From Bacilli bacterium (lineage in GTDB: Bacteria; Bacillota_I; Bacilli_A; ML615J-28; CAG-313): DNA of 64,000 nt. The number at the start of each line of letters is the position of its first letter. Positions within the stretch are counted from its first letter, which is position 1. Position numbers and translations under genes: made by a program. Positions 41,190-51,109 of this stretch are shown here, piece by piece. Below the pieces are notes generated by a model. That model was not told the DNA's origin and made no database searches. It saw nothing but the letters and a program-made list of their open reading frames with translations. The stretch is taken from assembly GCA_017937305.1 (NCBI GenBank), contig JAGBDV010000002.1:111000-174999 (forward strand), given 5' to 3'.

Positions 41190-43550
41190 ATGATAAATAA
41201 AAAGAATTATATTTTTAAAACAGCTATATTAGCTTTTGTTTTAATTAGTTGTTTAATTTTAAACAGTTGTAAGGGGTGTAATAAAAAAGTTGATTCTACA
41301 CCAACTTTAGAAATTAATGAACTTACAGAAGATGTTTATGTTGGGTATCCTATTGAATTAAGTTTCACTTCTTCAATTGAAAACTGTGAAGTTTTGTGGA
41401 ATGTTGATAATACAAAACTTGCAAAAATAGAAGGCAATATTCTTAATCCAAAAAAAGCAGGTACCATAACTGTTACTGCAACTTGTGTAGAAGATGAATC
41501 ATTATTTGATACATTAACAATTGAAATAAAAAAATATAAAGCTGACAGTTTAGAAATAAGCGTTCCTAAATATACAATTATGATGGGCGAATCAATTAAT
41601 TTAAGTGCAACAGTATATCCATTAAACGTACCACAAGATGTAAACTGGTATATTATGGATAACAAAGAAGAATGGGATGTTGCAGAATTAAACGGTAATA
41701 CTTTAACAGGTATTAAATATGGTAAAGTTTATGTTACTGCAAAATCTCCACTTAGTTATGAAGCTCAACAAACAATTATAATTGAAGTATTACATCCATT
41801 GTTAGAAAACGAAGATATTTACGAAGCTAAATATATTCGTGGCGCATTTGGAGAAGACGCATCAAGTATGTATACAATTCAATATTCAACATATAATTCT
41901 AAATCATACGCTTTAGTTACTACTAGCGATGATCCAGAATTTGCAAACGCAAAAGAATATTATGGTGAAGGTTATTACTTCGAGGATTTAGGAGAACTTT
42001 TAATTGGAAAATTTGAAGGAAGAAATATATGGCGTATTGAGATGACCGATTTAGAAAGCGATACAGAATACCTTTATAAGATTAATAAAGGTAACGATAC
42101 TTATTCTGATGTTTATACTTTTAAAACTGCAGGAAAAAACACTCCAACTTCTTTCTTATTCCTTACTGACACTCACTACTATACAGGAACAACAGGAACT
42201 ACTGCTTCAGCAGCTGTATCAGAAGAAATTGTAACGGAAGCTTTAAATTACAATCCTAACATTAGTTTTATTATGGATGCAGGAGATTTAATAGACACTG
42301 GTGGTAATAGTAATATTTGGGATATTTATTTCAAATATGCTAATTCTCTAAAACAACTTCCATTTATAAGTGTTCCTGGAAACCATGAATATTATTTTAA
42401 CCAAACAGGCCAAGGCGATAATTCTTACTTTAAGATTTTTAATCCAGGTCCTGATAATGGTCCATCTGGTTTAAAAGGTTCTACTGGATGGTTTAAACAT
42501 AATGATACATTATTTATCATGGTTGATAATATTAGAGGTACTGCATACGATGAACAAATGCAGTGGATGGCTGATCTTTTAGAAAATCAAGATTATAATT
42601 ATTCTATCGTAATGTTCCACATTCCTGTTAACTTTGATAATACAGATTACGATGAACGATTCTTAAAATTATTTGATAAATATTCTGTTGATTTGGTTTT
42701 AACAGGACATTATCATTCAGAAACACTTACTGAATATTTATATGATGGCGAAAAAACTACTGATCCATATCTTGGAACTTGTTATTTAACTGGTGCATAC
42801 TCAGGCATTAAAGGTGCATCTAGCGCTGATAACGCAATTAACACCGCAAGAGGATACATAATCGATGTAACTGATGAAGCTATTAACATTCAAATCATTT
42901 ATGCAAATGGTAAACTAGGTAAATCTTGGAGTATTACTAACAGACGTGCTGATGTTGAATATCCATTTAATGGTGATTATTTAATGGGAAGTATTGATTA
43001 TAAATATAATGAAGAAACTAGTGAACTTACATTCTTCTGGCCAAAAGAATTCTATGGAAACACTAAACGTATCGAATTTAGTGAAAACTTCCGTGGTGAA
43101 ATTAATGATTATGTTGTATTCCCAAGTCCTTCTTATACTTCAATTACATTTGATAATGTACAAAAAGGATTATCATACTTAGTAATTTTAAAAGTTTACT
43201 TTAATGACGGAAACGAAATTTATAGAGACTTTAGGTTTAACTTATTTGAAGATTTTAATTTAGATGTTAAAAAGACAAGTGATGATACACTTTCAGTTTC
43301 ATTTGATCCACTTGATGAATCGTTACGTTATAAAGTAAGTACAATTCAAGTTCACGTATATGATGAGTTAGATAATCTTAAAGAAACTCTTGTCGAATTT
43401 GCATATTTACAAAACGGTGAATATGTTACTTCATGTGAAGTTAACGGACTAAGTTTCCCTAGTAAATACATAGTAAGAATAGATGCAGTAGATAGTAATG
43501 GAAAAATCATTTATGTTTCTTATGGCATTCCTGCTACACTCTATGAATAA
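41190..43550 (+). CDS. Metallophosphoesterase lipoprotein with Ig-like domains
   Basis: 786 residues. Lipoprotein signal ends LILNSC (lipidated Cys27). Two bacterial Ig-like (Big_2) domains (about 40-205) are followed by a purple-acid-phosphatase-type FN3 domain (YSDVYTFKTAG) and a calcineurin-like domain (about 325-570). Its motifs are FLTDTHYYTG, DAGDLIDTG, GNHEYYF, FHIPVNF and TGHYHSE. A C-terminal beta region follows. It would hydrolyse phosphate esters at the cell surface, scavenging phosphate or nucleotides. Codon use is that of the host. Single gene. Confidence 0.9.
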   Translation: MINKKNYIFKTAILAFVLISCLILNSCKGCNKKVDSTPTLEINELTEDVYVGYPIELSFTSSIENCEVLWNVDNTKLAKIEGNILNPKKAGTITVTATCVEDESLFDTLTIEIKKYKADSLEISVPKYTIMMGESINLSATVYPLNVPQDVNWYIMDNKEEWDVAELNGNTLTGIKYGKVYVTAKSPLSYEAQQTIIIEVLHPLLENEDIYEAKYIRGAFGEDASSMYTIQYSTYNSKSYALVTTSDDPEFANAKEYYGEGYYFEDLGELLIGKFEGRNIWRIEMTDLESDTEYLYKINKGNDTYSDVYTFKTAGKNTPTSFLFLTDTHYYTGTTGTTASAAVSEEIVTEALNYNPNISFIMDAGDLIDTGGNSNIWDIYFKYANSLKQLPFISVPGNHEYYFNQTGQGDNSYFKIFNPGPDNGPSGLKGSTGWFKHNDTLFIMVDNIRGTAYDEQMQWMADLLENQDYNYSIVMFHIPVNFDNTDYDERFLKLFDKYSVDLVLTGHYHSETLTEYLYDGEKTTDPYLGTCYLTGAYSGIKGASSADNAINTARGYIIDVTDEAINIQIIYANGKLGKSWSITNRRADVEYPFNGDYLMGSIDYKYNEETSELTFFWPKEFYGNTKRIEFSENFRGEINDYVVFPSPSYTSITFDNVQKGLSYLVILKVYFNDGNEIYRDFRFNLFEDFNLDVKKTSDDTLSVSFDPLDESLRYKVSTIQVHVYDELDNLKETLVEFAYLQNGEYVTSCEVNGLSFPSKYIVRIDAVDSNGKIIYVSYGIPATLYE

Positions 43551-43555
43551 AAAAT

Positions 43556-43588
43556 AAAACTGTTAACCAATTGGTTAACAGTTTTTTA
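43556..43588. terminator. Bidirectional terminator between phosphoesterase and rpsD genes
   Basis: 15-bp arms AAAACTGTTAACCAA and its complement with no loop, T-runs on both sides, between convergent genes. Confidence 0.9.
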
Positions 43589-43611
43589 CTGCTTATTAAT
43601 GTTTTTACTTA

Positions 43612-44211
43612 TTATCTGTTATAGAATTCAACGATTAAGTTTTCTTTAATTTCAGGTAAGAATTCTGAACGTTCAGGCATACGAACGAATGTACCAACAC
43701 CTGTTTGTTCATCATATTGAACATAAGGAACTCTTGCAACTGTGTTTTCTAAAGCTTCTTTACAGATAGATAAACCTTTTGAAGTTTCTTTTAAACAAAT
43801 AGTTTGACCAGGTTTACATAAATATGAAGGAATATCTACTTTCTTTCCATCAACTAAGATATGTCCGTGGTTAACTAATTGTCTAGCTTGTCTACGAGTT
43901 GTAGCTAAACCTAAACGATAAACTAGGTTGTCTAATCTTGATTCTAACATGAATAAGAAATTTTCACCATGTTTACCAGGAAGTTTACCTGCTTTAATAA
44001 ATGTATTATAGAATTGTTTTTCGTTCATTCCATAAACATTACGAACTTTTTGTTTTTCTTGTAATTGTAAACCATATTCAGATAGTTTAACTCTTCTTTG
44101 GCCATGTTGACCTGGAGCATAAGCTCTCTTTTGTAATTCTTTGCCGTTTTCTAAGATTGAGAATTTTAATCTTCTTGCAACCTTCCAGCTTGGACCTGTA
44201 TAACGTGCCAT
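43612..44211 (-). CDS. rpsD: 30S ribosomal protein S4
   Basis: 199 residues, the normal bacterial length. The start [19 protein letters not shown] and the S4 RNA-binding domain [20 protein letters not shown] plus [19 protein letters not shown] are diagnostic. It binds 16S rRNA and nucleates 30S assembly, and in Firmicutes also represses its own mRNA. Cys residues of the zinc form are absent. Own promoter and structured leader. Confidence 0.98.
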   Translation of the reverse strand: MARYTGPSWKVARRLKFSILENGKELQKRAYAPGQHGQRRVKLSEYGLQLQEKQKVRNVYGMNEKQFYNTFIKAGKLPGKHGENFLFMLESRLDNLVYRLGLATTRRQARQLVNHGHILVDGKKVDIPSYLCKPGQTICLKETSKGLSICKEALENTVARVPYVQYDEQTGVGTFVRMPERSEFLPEIKENLIVEFYNR

Positions 44212-44261
44212 TTTGTTTTTTCTCCTTTAATTATCATTTTTTTATTTGTGAGATAAAAACT

Positions 44262-44386
44262 TCAAATAAAACCATAGGATAGGTAATCTTATTGTTTTCG
44301 CCTAAGCAGCGGGACTACTAACATCCGAATAAATTCGTGATTATCTAAAATCTACAATCAAGTTGAATGCTGCTTTTATCTGCACC
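44262..44386 (-). ncRNA. rpsD leader, probable S4 autoregulatory RNA
   Basis: Between promoter and gene the minus strand folds: AGCAGC and GCTGCT close a domain of about 75 nt containing CGAATTTATTCG, with GATTACCTATCCTATGGTTT on the 3' side. The location and shape fit the S4 leader of Firmicutes, where S4 represses its own synthesis. I could not align to the family model. Confidence 0.55.
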
Positions 44387-44392
44387 TTTAAT

Positions 44393-44421
44393 ATTATACT
44401 CTTTTTTTAGTAAAAAGTCAA
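44393..44421 (-). promoter_or_regulatory. rpsD promoter
   Basis: TTGACT (44416-44421) and TATAAT (44393-44398) 17 bp apart on the minus strand. Confidence 0.8.
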
Positions 44422-44430
44422 ATGATTGAC

Positions 44431-45063
44431 TTATACATTACCGTCATTTAATGTATAACTAATACTTGTAGTTTCTGATTTTCCAAATAAATCATTTTCA
44501 CCTACATAAACATAGAATGTATATACTTTATTTTCTTCAAGTGTAAATGTAAATTCTAGTTTTTCTGTATAGTATGTTGAAGATGTCTCTCCTTCAACTT
44601 CATAATATATAGAATATTCTTTAGCATACATTACAGCATTCCAAGAAAGAGTAACTTTATTATTTTCTACTTTTGATACTTTTAAAGCGGTTGGTGTTTC
44701 AAAATGAACTTGTCTAGATAAATATTTACTTACCATTACCCAACCAATTGAAAGAACAATTAATACTGCAAGTATTATTGCACCTTTAATCATATCTGGG
44801 TCTTTATATTGCTTTGAAAGTAATTTGATTCTTTCTTCAATAAATTCAGATTCATTCTTAATAACAACATTGCATAAAGCACCTTCATCGCTATGTTTTT
44901 TAAGTAGATATAAAGTGTCTCTTACTTTTACTTCAGTATCTTCATTTTTTACTGCATAGCCTCTTGCTTTTTTAATATATATGGTTGCAAGTCTTTGATA
45001 TGAATCACCAAGTGTATTTAATAATTGATCGTTTTCTTTTTTTAATTGTTGATATCTCTTCAT
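44431..45063 (-). CDS. Membrane protein with C-terminal fibronectin type III domain
   Basis: 210 residues. Cytoplasmic coiled N-terminus (QQLKKENDQLLNTLGDSYQRL), one helix (about 93-112), then a fibronectin type III domain (PTALKVSKVENNKVTLSWNA, VYTFYVYVGENDLFG) facing outside. No family name. Small scaffold-like proteins of this kind are common near the envelope of gut Firmicutes. Single gene between rpsD and tpiA. Confidence 0.65.
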   Translation of the reverse strand: MKRYQQLKKENDQLLNTLGDSYQRLATIYIKKARGYAVKNEDTEVKVRDTLYLLKKHSDEGALCNVVIKNESEFIEERIKLLSKQYKDPDMIKGAIILAVLIVLSIGWVMVSKYLSRQVHFETPTALKVSKVENNKVTLSWNAVMYAKEYSIYYEVEGETSSTYYTEKLEFTFTLEENKVYTFYVYVGENDLFGKSETTSISYTLNDGNV

Positions 45064-45120
45064 AATTTATCCTATTCTTATTTATTTATACTTATTATAT
45101 CACAGAACTTACTTATATAC

Positions 45121-45158
45121 AAAAAAAAGATATTCTAATATATCATTAGAATATCTAT
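45121..45158 (-). terminator. tpiA terminator
   Basis: 11-bp stem GATATTCTAAT / ATTAGAATATC with an A run upstream, T run on the minus strand. Confidence 0.75.
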
Positions 45159-45181
45159 TTTAATTCAAAAATTTATTTGGT

Positions 45182-45937
45182 TTACTTTACAGCAGCTTTA
45201 ACTAATACTTTAAAATCAGCAGCATTTAAGCTTGCACCACCGATTAAAGCTCCATCAATGTTAGGTTGTGCCATAAGTTCATCAATGTTAGAAGTTTTAA
45301 CACTTCCACCATATTGGATACGAATAGCTTCCGAAACTTCTGAAGAATATAATTCTTTAATAACATTACGAATAAATCCGCAAGTTTCATCTGCAATAGC
45401 AGGTGTTGCAGTTTTTCCTGTACCAATAGCCCAGATTGGTTCATAAGCAATTACTAATTCTTTTGCTTGAGATTCTGATAAACCTGCTAAGTCTGCTACG
45501 ATTTGTCCTTTAATTAAATCTTTCCAACTTCCATCTTCTCTTTGTTCTAAGTATTCACCTACACAAAGAATCGGAACTAAATTATGTGCAAATGCAGCAT
45601 GTAATTTTTTATTACAAGATTCATCAGTTTCATTAAACATAGCTCTTCTTTCAGAGTGTCCAATAATTACATATGATACTTCTAAAGATTCAAGCATTAC
45701 AGGAGCAACCTCACCAGTGAAAGCACCGCTTTCTTCAAAGTGCATGTTTTGAGCACCAATTCTTAAGTTTTCTCCTTGACGTTTTACTAAATCACGAAGA
45801 ACTGTAAATGGAGCACATACAACACTATCAACTAAATCTTTTGATGGTAAATCATTATTTACTTGATAAATGAATTCTAATGCTTCATCACGAGTTTTAA
45901 ACATCTTCCAGTTTCCAGCAATAATAGGTTTTCTCAT
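45182..45937 (-). CDS. tpiA: Triosephosphate isomerase
   Basis: 251 residues. Active-site Asn-Lys in AGNWKMFK, catalytic His in IGHSERR, catalytic Glu in AYEPIWAIGTGKTATP and phosphate loop GGSVKTSN. Interconverts DHAP and glyceraldehyde 3-phosphate in glycolysis. 11 bp behind pgk in one operon. Confidence 0.98.
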   Translation of the reverse strand: MRKPIIAGNWKMFKTRDEALEFIYQVNNDLPSKDLVDSVVCAPFTVLRDLVKRQGENLRIGAQNMHFEESGAFTGEVAPVMLESLEVSYVIIGHSERRAMFNETDESCNKKLHAAFAHNLVPILCVGEYLEQREDGSWKDLIKGQIVADLAGLSESQAKELVIAYEPIWAIGTGKTATPAIADETCGFIRNVIKELYSSEVSEAIRIQYGGSVKTSNIDELMAQPNIDGALIGGASLNAADFKVLVKAAVK

Positions 45938-45948
45938 TTTAATACCTC

Positions 45949-47178
45949 TTATTTGTCATCTAAGCAAGCAACGCCTGGAAGAGTTTTACCTTCTAAGTAT
46001 TCTAAGCTTGCTCCACCACCTGTAGAGATGTGAGAGAATTTAGCTTCATAACCCATTGAAATTGCAGCAGCAGCAGAGTCACCACCACCAATGATTGTAG
46101 TAGCACCTTCTAAGTTTGCAAGAGTTTCACAAATAGCTTTTGTACCAACAGCAAATCTTTCAACTTCAAATACACCAGCAGGACCATTCCATACAACTGT
46201 CTTAGCACCTTCTAATTGGCTAGCATAGAATTTAATTGTTTCAGGACCACAGTCAAGACCTTGCCAATCAGCAGGAATTTCAGTAGCTTTAACAACTTTA
46301 GTATCACAAGCAGCAATAGCACCGAAGAAATCTTCAGCACATGCTTCATCAGTTGGATTAGCAGCAACTACGTCTACTGGTAAAATAATTTTACCATTAG
46401 CTTTTTCAAGTAATCCTTTAGCGTAATCTACGAAATCAGCTTCACATTTAGATTTACCAACTTCATAACCTAAAGCTTTAAAGAATGTATAAGCCATAGC
46501 ACCACAAATCATAACTTTATCTGCTTTGTTTAGTAAGTTTTCAATAACTGAAATCTTATCAGAAACTTTAGCACCACCTAAGATTGCAACAAATGGATGT
46601 ACTGGATTATCAACAGCACCACCAATAAAGTTGATTTCTTTTTCAAGTAAGAATCCACTTACACTTTCGCCTTTAACGTTTGCAGCAATACCTGTGTTAG
46701 ATGCAGCATCACGGTGAGCTGTACCAAATGCATCATTTACGAATACATCACCAAGGCTTGCCCAATAAGCGCCAAGTTCAGGGTTGTTTTTAGATTCTTT
46801 TTTGCCATCTAAATCTTCGTAACGAGTGTTTTGGAACATAACAACTTCACCAGCATTCATGTTGTTGATTGCTTCTTCTAATTCTGCACCACGAGTTGCA
46901 TTAACAAATTTAACTGGTTTACCAAGTAATTCAGCAAGTTTAACTGCTACAGGAGCAAGGTCATTTTTAGCTAAATCTTTTTCTTCTTTAACACGTCCTA
47001 AGTGAGAGAAAAGAATAACTTTAGCACCTTGTTCTAATGCATAGTTAATTGTAGGTAAAGCTTGAACAATACGGTTAGTATCAGTAATAACGCCATTTTT
47101 CATTGGAACGTTAAAGTCAACACGCATTAATACTTTTTTACCAGTTAATACAATATCTCTAATATTTTTCTTAGCCAT
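45949..47178 (-). CDS. pgk: Phosphoglycerate kinase
   Basis: 409 residues. N-terminal [32 protein letters not shown] and C-terminal WNGPAGVFE and [10 protein letters not shown] are all diagnostic. Makes ATP from 1,3-bisphosphoglycerate. Its start overlaps the ComK-like gene by 8 bp, placing it in the same transcript. Confidence 0.98.
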   Translation of the reverse strand: MAKKNIRDIVLTGKKVLMRVDFNVPMKNGVITDTNRIVQALPTINYALEQGAKVILFSHLGRVKEEKDLAKNDLAPVAVKLAELLGKPVKFVNATRGAELEEAINNMNAGEVVMFQNTRYEDLDGKKESKNNPELGAYWASLGDVFVNDAFGTAHRDAASNTGIAANVKGESVSGFLLEKEINFIGGAVDNPVHPFVAILGGAKVSDKISVIENLLNKADKVMICGAMAYTFFKALGYEVGKSKCEADFVDYAKGLLEKANGKIILPVDVVAANPTDEACAEDFFGAIAACDTKVVKATEIPADWQGLDCGPETIKFYASQLEGAKTVVWNGPAGVFEVERFAVGTKAICETLANLEGATTIIGGGDSAAAAISMGYEAKFSHISTGGGASLEYLEGKTLPGVACLDDK

Positions 47179-47611
47179 AATATTTTTCCTCTTTCATTAA
47201 TTTAATTTGATTTTCCTTAATTTTCAAGCACTTCTTTAAATATCGTTTCATTCTATCAAGCGATATATCTAAATATATCGTCTTTTCGTTAATAAAGGTA
47301 ATGACCAAGTGATCATTAACCTCATTAACTTTTTTGATATTACATATATTAATATAAATTTGATTCCAAGCTTTTGAATTATATATTGGTTGCAATATTA
47401 ATCCCTCATTGATATATATTGGAACAAACTTAAATATTTTATATACTTGTTTAATTGCTTCAACTCTACCTTCTATAGTGGTTAAGAGTTTTAAGCATTC
47501 GATATTTATTATATTATATATTGAATCGTTTACTATTAATTCTTTTTGAACTTTAACAATATTTGTAGAATTACCATCTCTTTTTAGATATAGCACTTCT
47601 ACATCAAGCAT
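47171..47611 (-). CDS. ComK-like protein
   Basis: 146 residues. The middle and end follow competence regulator ComK: an invariant core around [20 protein letters not shown], then [15 protein letters not shown], followed by [19 protein letters not shown] and an arginine/lysine-rich end ([13 protein letters not shown]). B. subtilis ComK has QIVDRSCRFFGSSYAGRKAG and DDTEVTFSNGKTMELPIS at the equivalent places. It would be a DNA-binding activator of competence genes, or a divergent relative with another role. Located between msmX and pgk with overlaps (pgk) and a 4-bp gap (msmX). Confidence 0.65.
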   Translation of the reverse strand: MLDVEVLYLKRDGNSTNIVKVQKELIVNDSIYNIINIECLKLLTTIEGRVEAIKQVYKIFKFVPIYINEGLILQPIYNSKAWNQIYINICNIKKVNEVNDHLVITFINEKTIYLDISLDRMKRYLKKCLKIKENQIKLMKEEKYYG

Positions 47612-47615
47612 TTAA

Positions 47616-48752
47616 TTAGTCTCTCTTAATTCTTACTTGAGTTTCAGGATCAAAGAAGTGACATTTGTTCATATTTAATGCAAGTCTAATTGTGTCACCC
47701 ATATGAACGTCAACACGTGCAGGAACTTTAGCAGTTAAATTTTGACCAGCACGATCAGTACCAGGAAGTTTAACAGTAATTTGAGATTCAGCACCTAATA
47801 ATTCAGATACGTCAACTTTACGTTCAACAACCCATTGAGGATATTTTTCCATATCTTCTTCACTATCAAATACAGCTTCAGGACGGATACCTAAAATAAT
47901 GTCTTTGTCAATGAAGTTCTTTTCTTTTAATAATGCTAATTGTTTTTCAGGAACAGCAAGTCTTACTACACCAAATTTTTGGTTACCACATTCGAAGATA
48001 CCATCTTCACCAACACGACCATTGATAAAGTTCATTGGAGGAGTACCGATGAATCCACCTACGAATACGTTAGCAGGGTTGTCATAAATATCTTTTGGAG
48101 CACCAATTTGTTGAATCCAACCATCTTTCATAACAACGATTCTTGATGCCATTGTCATAGCTTCGATTTGGTCATGTGTTACGTAGATAGTTGTTGTACC
48201 TAGTGATTCATGAATCTTAATTAATTCTGATCTCATTTGTACACGTAGTTTAGCATCTAGATTTGATAAAGGTTCATCCATTAAGAATACTTTTGCGTCA
48301 CGAACGATAGCACGGCCTAACGCAACACGTTGTCTTTGACCACCTGATAAAGCGGCAGGTTTACGATCTAAGTATGGTTTTAAACCTAATTTTTCAGCAG
48401 CGTTTTGAACACGACGATCGATTTCATCACGACTGAATTTTCTTAATTTTAAACCAAATGCCATGTTATCATAAACTGTCATATGTGGGTATAGAGCGTA
48501 TGATTGGAATACCATCGCAATGTTTCTGTCTTTTGGAGCTACGTCATTCATAACTTCATCATCAATTAATAATTGACCAGAAGTGATTTCTTCTAAACCT
48601 GCAACCATACGAAGTGTAGTTGTTTTACCACAACCTGAAGGTCCTACGAAAACAATAAATTCACGGTCTTTGATTTTTAAATTGAAATCAAATACTGCTT
48701 GTACATTGTTGTCATAAATTTTGTTAATGTTCTTTAATTCAACTGTTGCCAT
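47616..48752 (-). CDS. Carbohydrate ABC transporter ATPase, MsmX/UgpC type
   Basis: 378 residues. Walker A GPSGCGKTT (37-45), Q-loop, signature LSGGQRQRVALGRAIVRDAK, Walker B VFLMDEPLSNLD, then a TOBE-like regulatory domain. These multi-task ATPases energise several sugar importers; no permease genes are near, so it is an orphan serving others. First gene of the msmX-comK-pgk-tpiA unit: a sugar-import ATPase feeding glycolysis. Confidence 0.95.
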   Translation of the reverse strand: MATVELKNINKIYDNNVQAVFDFNLKIKDREFIVFVGPSGCGKTTTLRMVAGLEEITSGQLLIDDEVMNDVAPKDRNIAMVFQSYALYPHMTVYDNMAFGLKLRKFSRDEIDRRVQNAAEKLGLKPYLDRKPAALSGGQRQRVALGRAIVRDAKVFLMDEPLSNLDAKLRVQMRSELIKIHESLGTTTIYVTHDQIEAMTMASRIVVMKDGWIQQIGAPKDIYDNPANVFVGGFIGTPPMNFINGRVGEDGIFECGNQKFGVVRLAVPEKQLALLKEKNFIDKDIILGIRPEAVFDSEEDMEKYPQWVVERKVDVSELLGAESQITVKLPGTDRAGQNLTAKVPARVDVHMGDTIRLALNMNKCHFFDPETQVRIKRD

Positions 48753-48897
48753 ATATAATTAATTTCCTTTCTTATTGGCTATTTTAGCCTATTTTTTTAT
48801 TTTACACTAATATTATACCAGATGTGTTATTAATTATCTATAAACAATTTGTTGTTTTATTTTTTCTTTTTTTAACAATTTGTATTTAACGAACTAT

Positions 48898-48931
48898 AAA
48901 ATAAAAAGAACTACTTTATCTAGTAGCTCTT
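48898..48931 (-). terminator. Terminator of the C39-like peptidase gene
   Basis: Stem AAAAGAACTACT / AGTAGCTCTTTT (one mismatch) overlapping the stop at 48916. Confidence 0.65.
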
Positions 48932-50202
48932 TTCTTCAATACTAAAATACTTTGTGAATAAAGTTCTGTGAATCTATTTTCAAATTCATAAATATCTCTA
49001 TCAATTATTCTTTCACTATTTTCTTCAGGATCTGCAAGATATATTTTACCATAAGTAAAACTATATCCAACGATAACTAACGAGTGATCATTACCAGGCC
49101 AATATAATTTTTTACCATTTATATCCCAAATAGTAGAACCATGTTTCTTATGGTACATATGTTCTTTATTTCCCATTGTACACCATACAATTACTGGAAT
49201 ACCACTACTTACAAAACTCAATAGTTCATATAGTGGCATATTAGTTGTATTAATTACGTAATATATATCTTGTAGATTATTTGCTTTTAAATAATTATTT
49301 AGTGCATTTACACTAACTGAAGACATACAACCCCATCCGTCGTTATATATATCTCCAATAAAAGAATCCCAAAAAGAATCTTTTCCAGGTTCTCCCATTT
49401 TCATATATGATGCCATTTCATTTTTAGTAATATTTTTATTTAAAATATAACTTAATAAAATTGCACATGCTGTTGCTTCACAGCCAGTCTTTAAAGCAAG
49501 ATCATTTCCATTAGTTATATATTGAGGAATATTTTTTACCTTTAATATTTTATTTGGAGTTACTTGTTTTCTACGGTAATTATTTTCATATACAAATAAC
49601 GATAATGAATTACCTAAATAACTTCTATTATACCCACTATGATTATCAAATTCTTTTAACTTTAAAAACTTAATTTTATGCCCATCAGTTATGTAATTAT
49701 CTTTTACATCAATAAATTCAGGATGTTCAGCAATTATATATTTAGTAGACTTTTCAACAAAACGATTACAAGAAACTGTGATTGCGCAGTCACTTAAACT
49801 ATTTACATTATTATTAATTTTAACAATTCCGTTTATTTCATTTTGATAAATATATATAGTTACGTTTTTATTATCACACTTAAAACCATTTAATCTTACA
49901 CTATCATAGATTATATTATGTTCAATATGTAAACTAGTATTAAAAGCACCTATTCCTTCAATTAAAATATCACCAATCATACAGTTTCTAATTAAAGAAA
50001 ATTTATTGGGATTAGTTATTATTAAACTCTCTTCAATAATACAATTATAAATCTCTACATTACTATTAACATACATGTTACGACAATAATATCCATCTAA
50101 TTTGCAATTATAATTGATATATAAGTTTTTTATTTTAGAATCTTTATTAATATATTTTAAATCTTCTTTTGAATTAATCGTATAATCGAATAAACCATAC
50201 AT
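48916..50202 (-). CDS. C39-like cysteine peptidase with N-terminal beta-helix
   Basis: 428 residues. Residues 1-200 form repeated strands of a right-handed beta-helix (NCIIEESLIITNPN, NCMIGDILIEGIGA, HNIIYDSVRLNG). Residues 225-425 are a peptidase_C39_2 domain: GCEATACAILLSYIL (catalytic Cys after Gly), GNDHSLVIVGYS (His) and LADPEEN (Asp). No signal peptide. Substrate unknown; such domains cleave peptides or act as amidases. Followed upstream by a PucR-type gene, gap 5 bp. Confidence 0.75.
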   Translation of the reverse strand: MYGLFDYTINSKEDLKYINKDSKIKNLYINYNCKLDGYYCRNMYVNSNVEIYNCIIEESLIITNPNKFSLIRNCMIGDILIEGIGAFNTSLHIEHNIIYDSVRLNGFKCDNKNVTIYIYQNEINGIVKINNNVNSLSDCAITVSCNRFVEKSTKYIIAEHPEFIDVKDNYITDGHKIKFLKLKEFDNHSGYNRSYLGNSLSLFVYENNYRRKQVTPNKILKVKNIPQYITNGNDLALKTGCEATACAILLSYILNKNITKNEMASYMKMGEPGKDSFWDSFIGDIYNDGWGCMSSVSVNALNNYLKANNLQDIYYVINTTNMPLYELLSFVSSGIPVIVWCTMGNKEHMYHKKHGSTIWDINGKKLYWPGNDHSLVIVGYSFTYGKIYLADPEENSERIIDRDIYEFENRFTELYSQSILVLKKRATR

Positions 50203-50207
50203 TATTA

Positions 50208-51047
50208 TTAGTTTCCTTTATACAATATTAGTAAATAAATTGCACATGCGTGATTAAATTTTTGTAAGTTAAAGCCAGTTTCTTTATAAATATATTCAAA
50301 TTTATTTAATAAACTATTACGGTTAATGTATAAATCTTTTGCTGTTTTAGAAACATTTAAGTCGTTCTTAAAATAAGTTAAGATAATATCTTTTGTAATG
50401 GAATCTTTTAAAATAGGTTTTAATAAACATTCTTCAATTATAGTTATATATTCTTTTATAATTTCGCTATTATTTGAAAGCAATACTCCTGCAACATCAG
50501 TATATAATTCTTCATTATTACTCAAGAATACTTTAATTACACCTAAATAATTTCTAATCATCGATCCTTTAATTTCGTTAGTAAATGTAATTCCGTCATG
50601 TAATTTAAAATTAATACCTAAATCATCAGATAATGTAGAGATAAACGAACTAATATCGCTATTATAACTTTCAAAACAAAATGCGACATATAAATTATCT
50701 ATTAAGATTAATTCTACTTCTTTATAGAAACTTAATAATAATTCTTTAAACTCTGGATAAGTTGAATCAATTACTAAAATTTTAGCTTTTTTATTTTTAA
50801 AAGGATATGGTCTATTTTCAAATAAATATTCATATATTTTTTGTATAGATCCACAATTATTATATATTCTTTTTTCAATGTATGAAGACTTAATTAAATG
50901 ATATTCATTTTCAGAAATTGTTTTTTCAATTCCAAAAACTTCATCATTATAGTTGTTTGAATAGAAATAATAATATTTGTTGTAATCAAATTCTTTTATG
51001 TTTTGGATTATTTTATTCTTATAAATTTTTATTAATTTTTCTACCAT
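50208..51047 (-). CDS. PucR-type helix-turn-helix protein
   Basis: 279 residues. The C-terminus ITKDIILTYFKNDLNVSKTA, then DLYINRNSLLNKFEYIYKET, is the PucR/CdaR HTH_30 domain. The N-terminal 200 residues are a globular sensor with no recognised motif. ATG 51047 follows AGGTGAT. A transcription factor, perhaps controlling the adjacent peptidase gene or the SpoIIE gene upstream; targets unknown. Confidence 0.75.
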   Translation of the reverse strand: MVEKLIKIYKNKIIQNIKEFDYNKYYYFYSNNYNDEVFGIEKTISENEYHLIKSSYIEKRIYNNCGSIQKIYEYLFENRPYPFKNKKAKILVIDSTYPEFKELLLSFYKEVELILIDNLYVAFCFESYNSDISSFISTLSDDLGINFKLHDGITFTNEIKGSMIRNYLGVIKVFLSNNEELYTDVAGVLLSNNSEIIKEYITIIEECLLKPILKDSITKDIILTYFKNDLNVSKTAKDLYINRNSLLNKFEYIYKETGFNLQKFNHACAIYLLILYKGN

Positions 51048-51109
51048 AAATATCACCTAACTATATTTTATCACAAATTTTATTTTTTGAAAAGTTTAAT
51101 ATATATATT

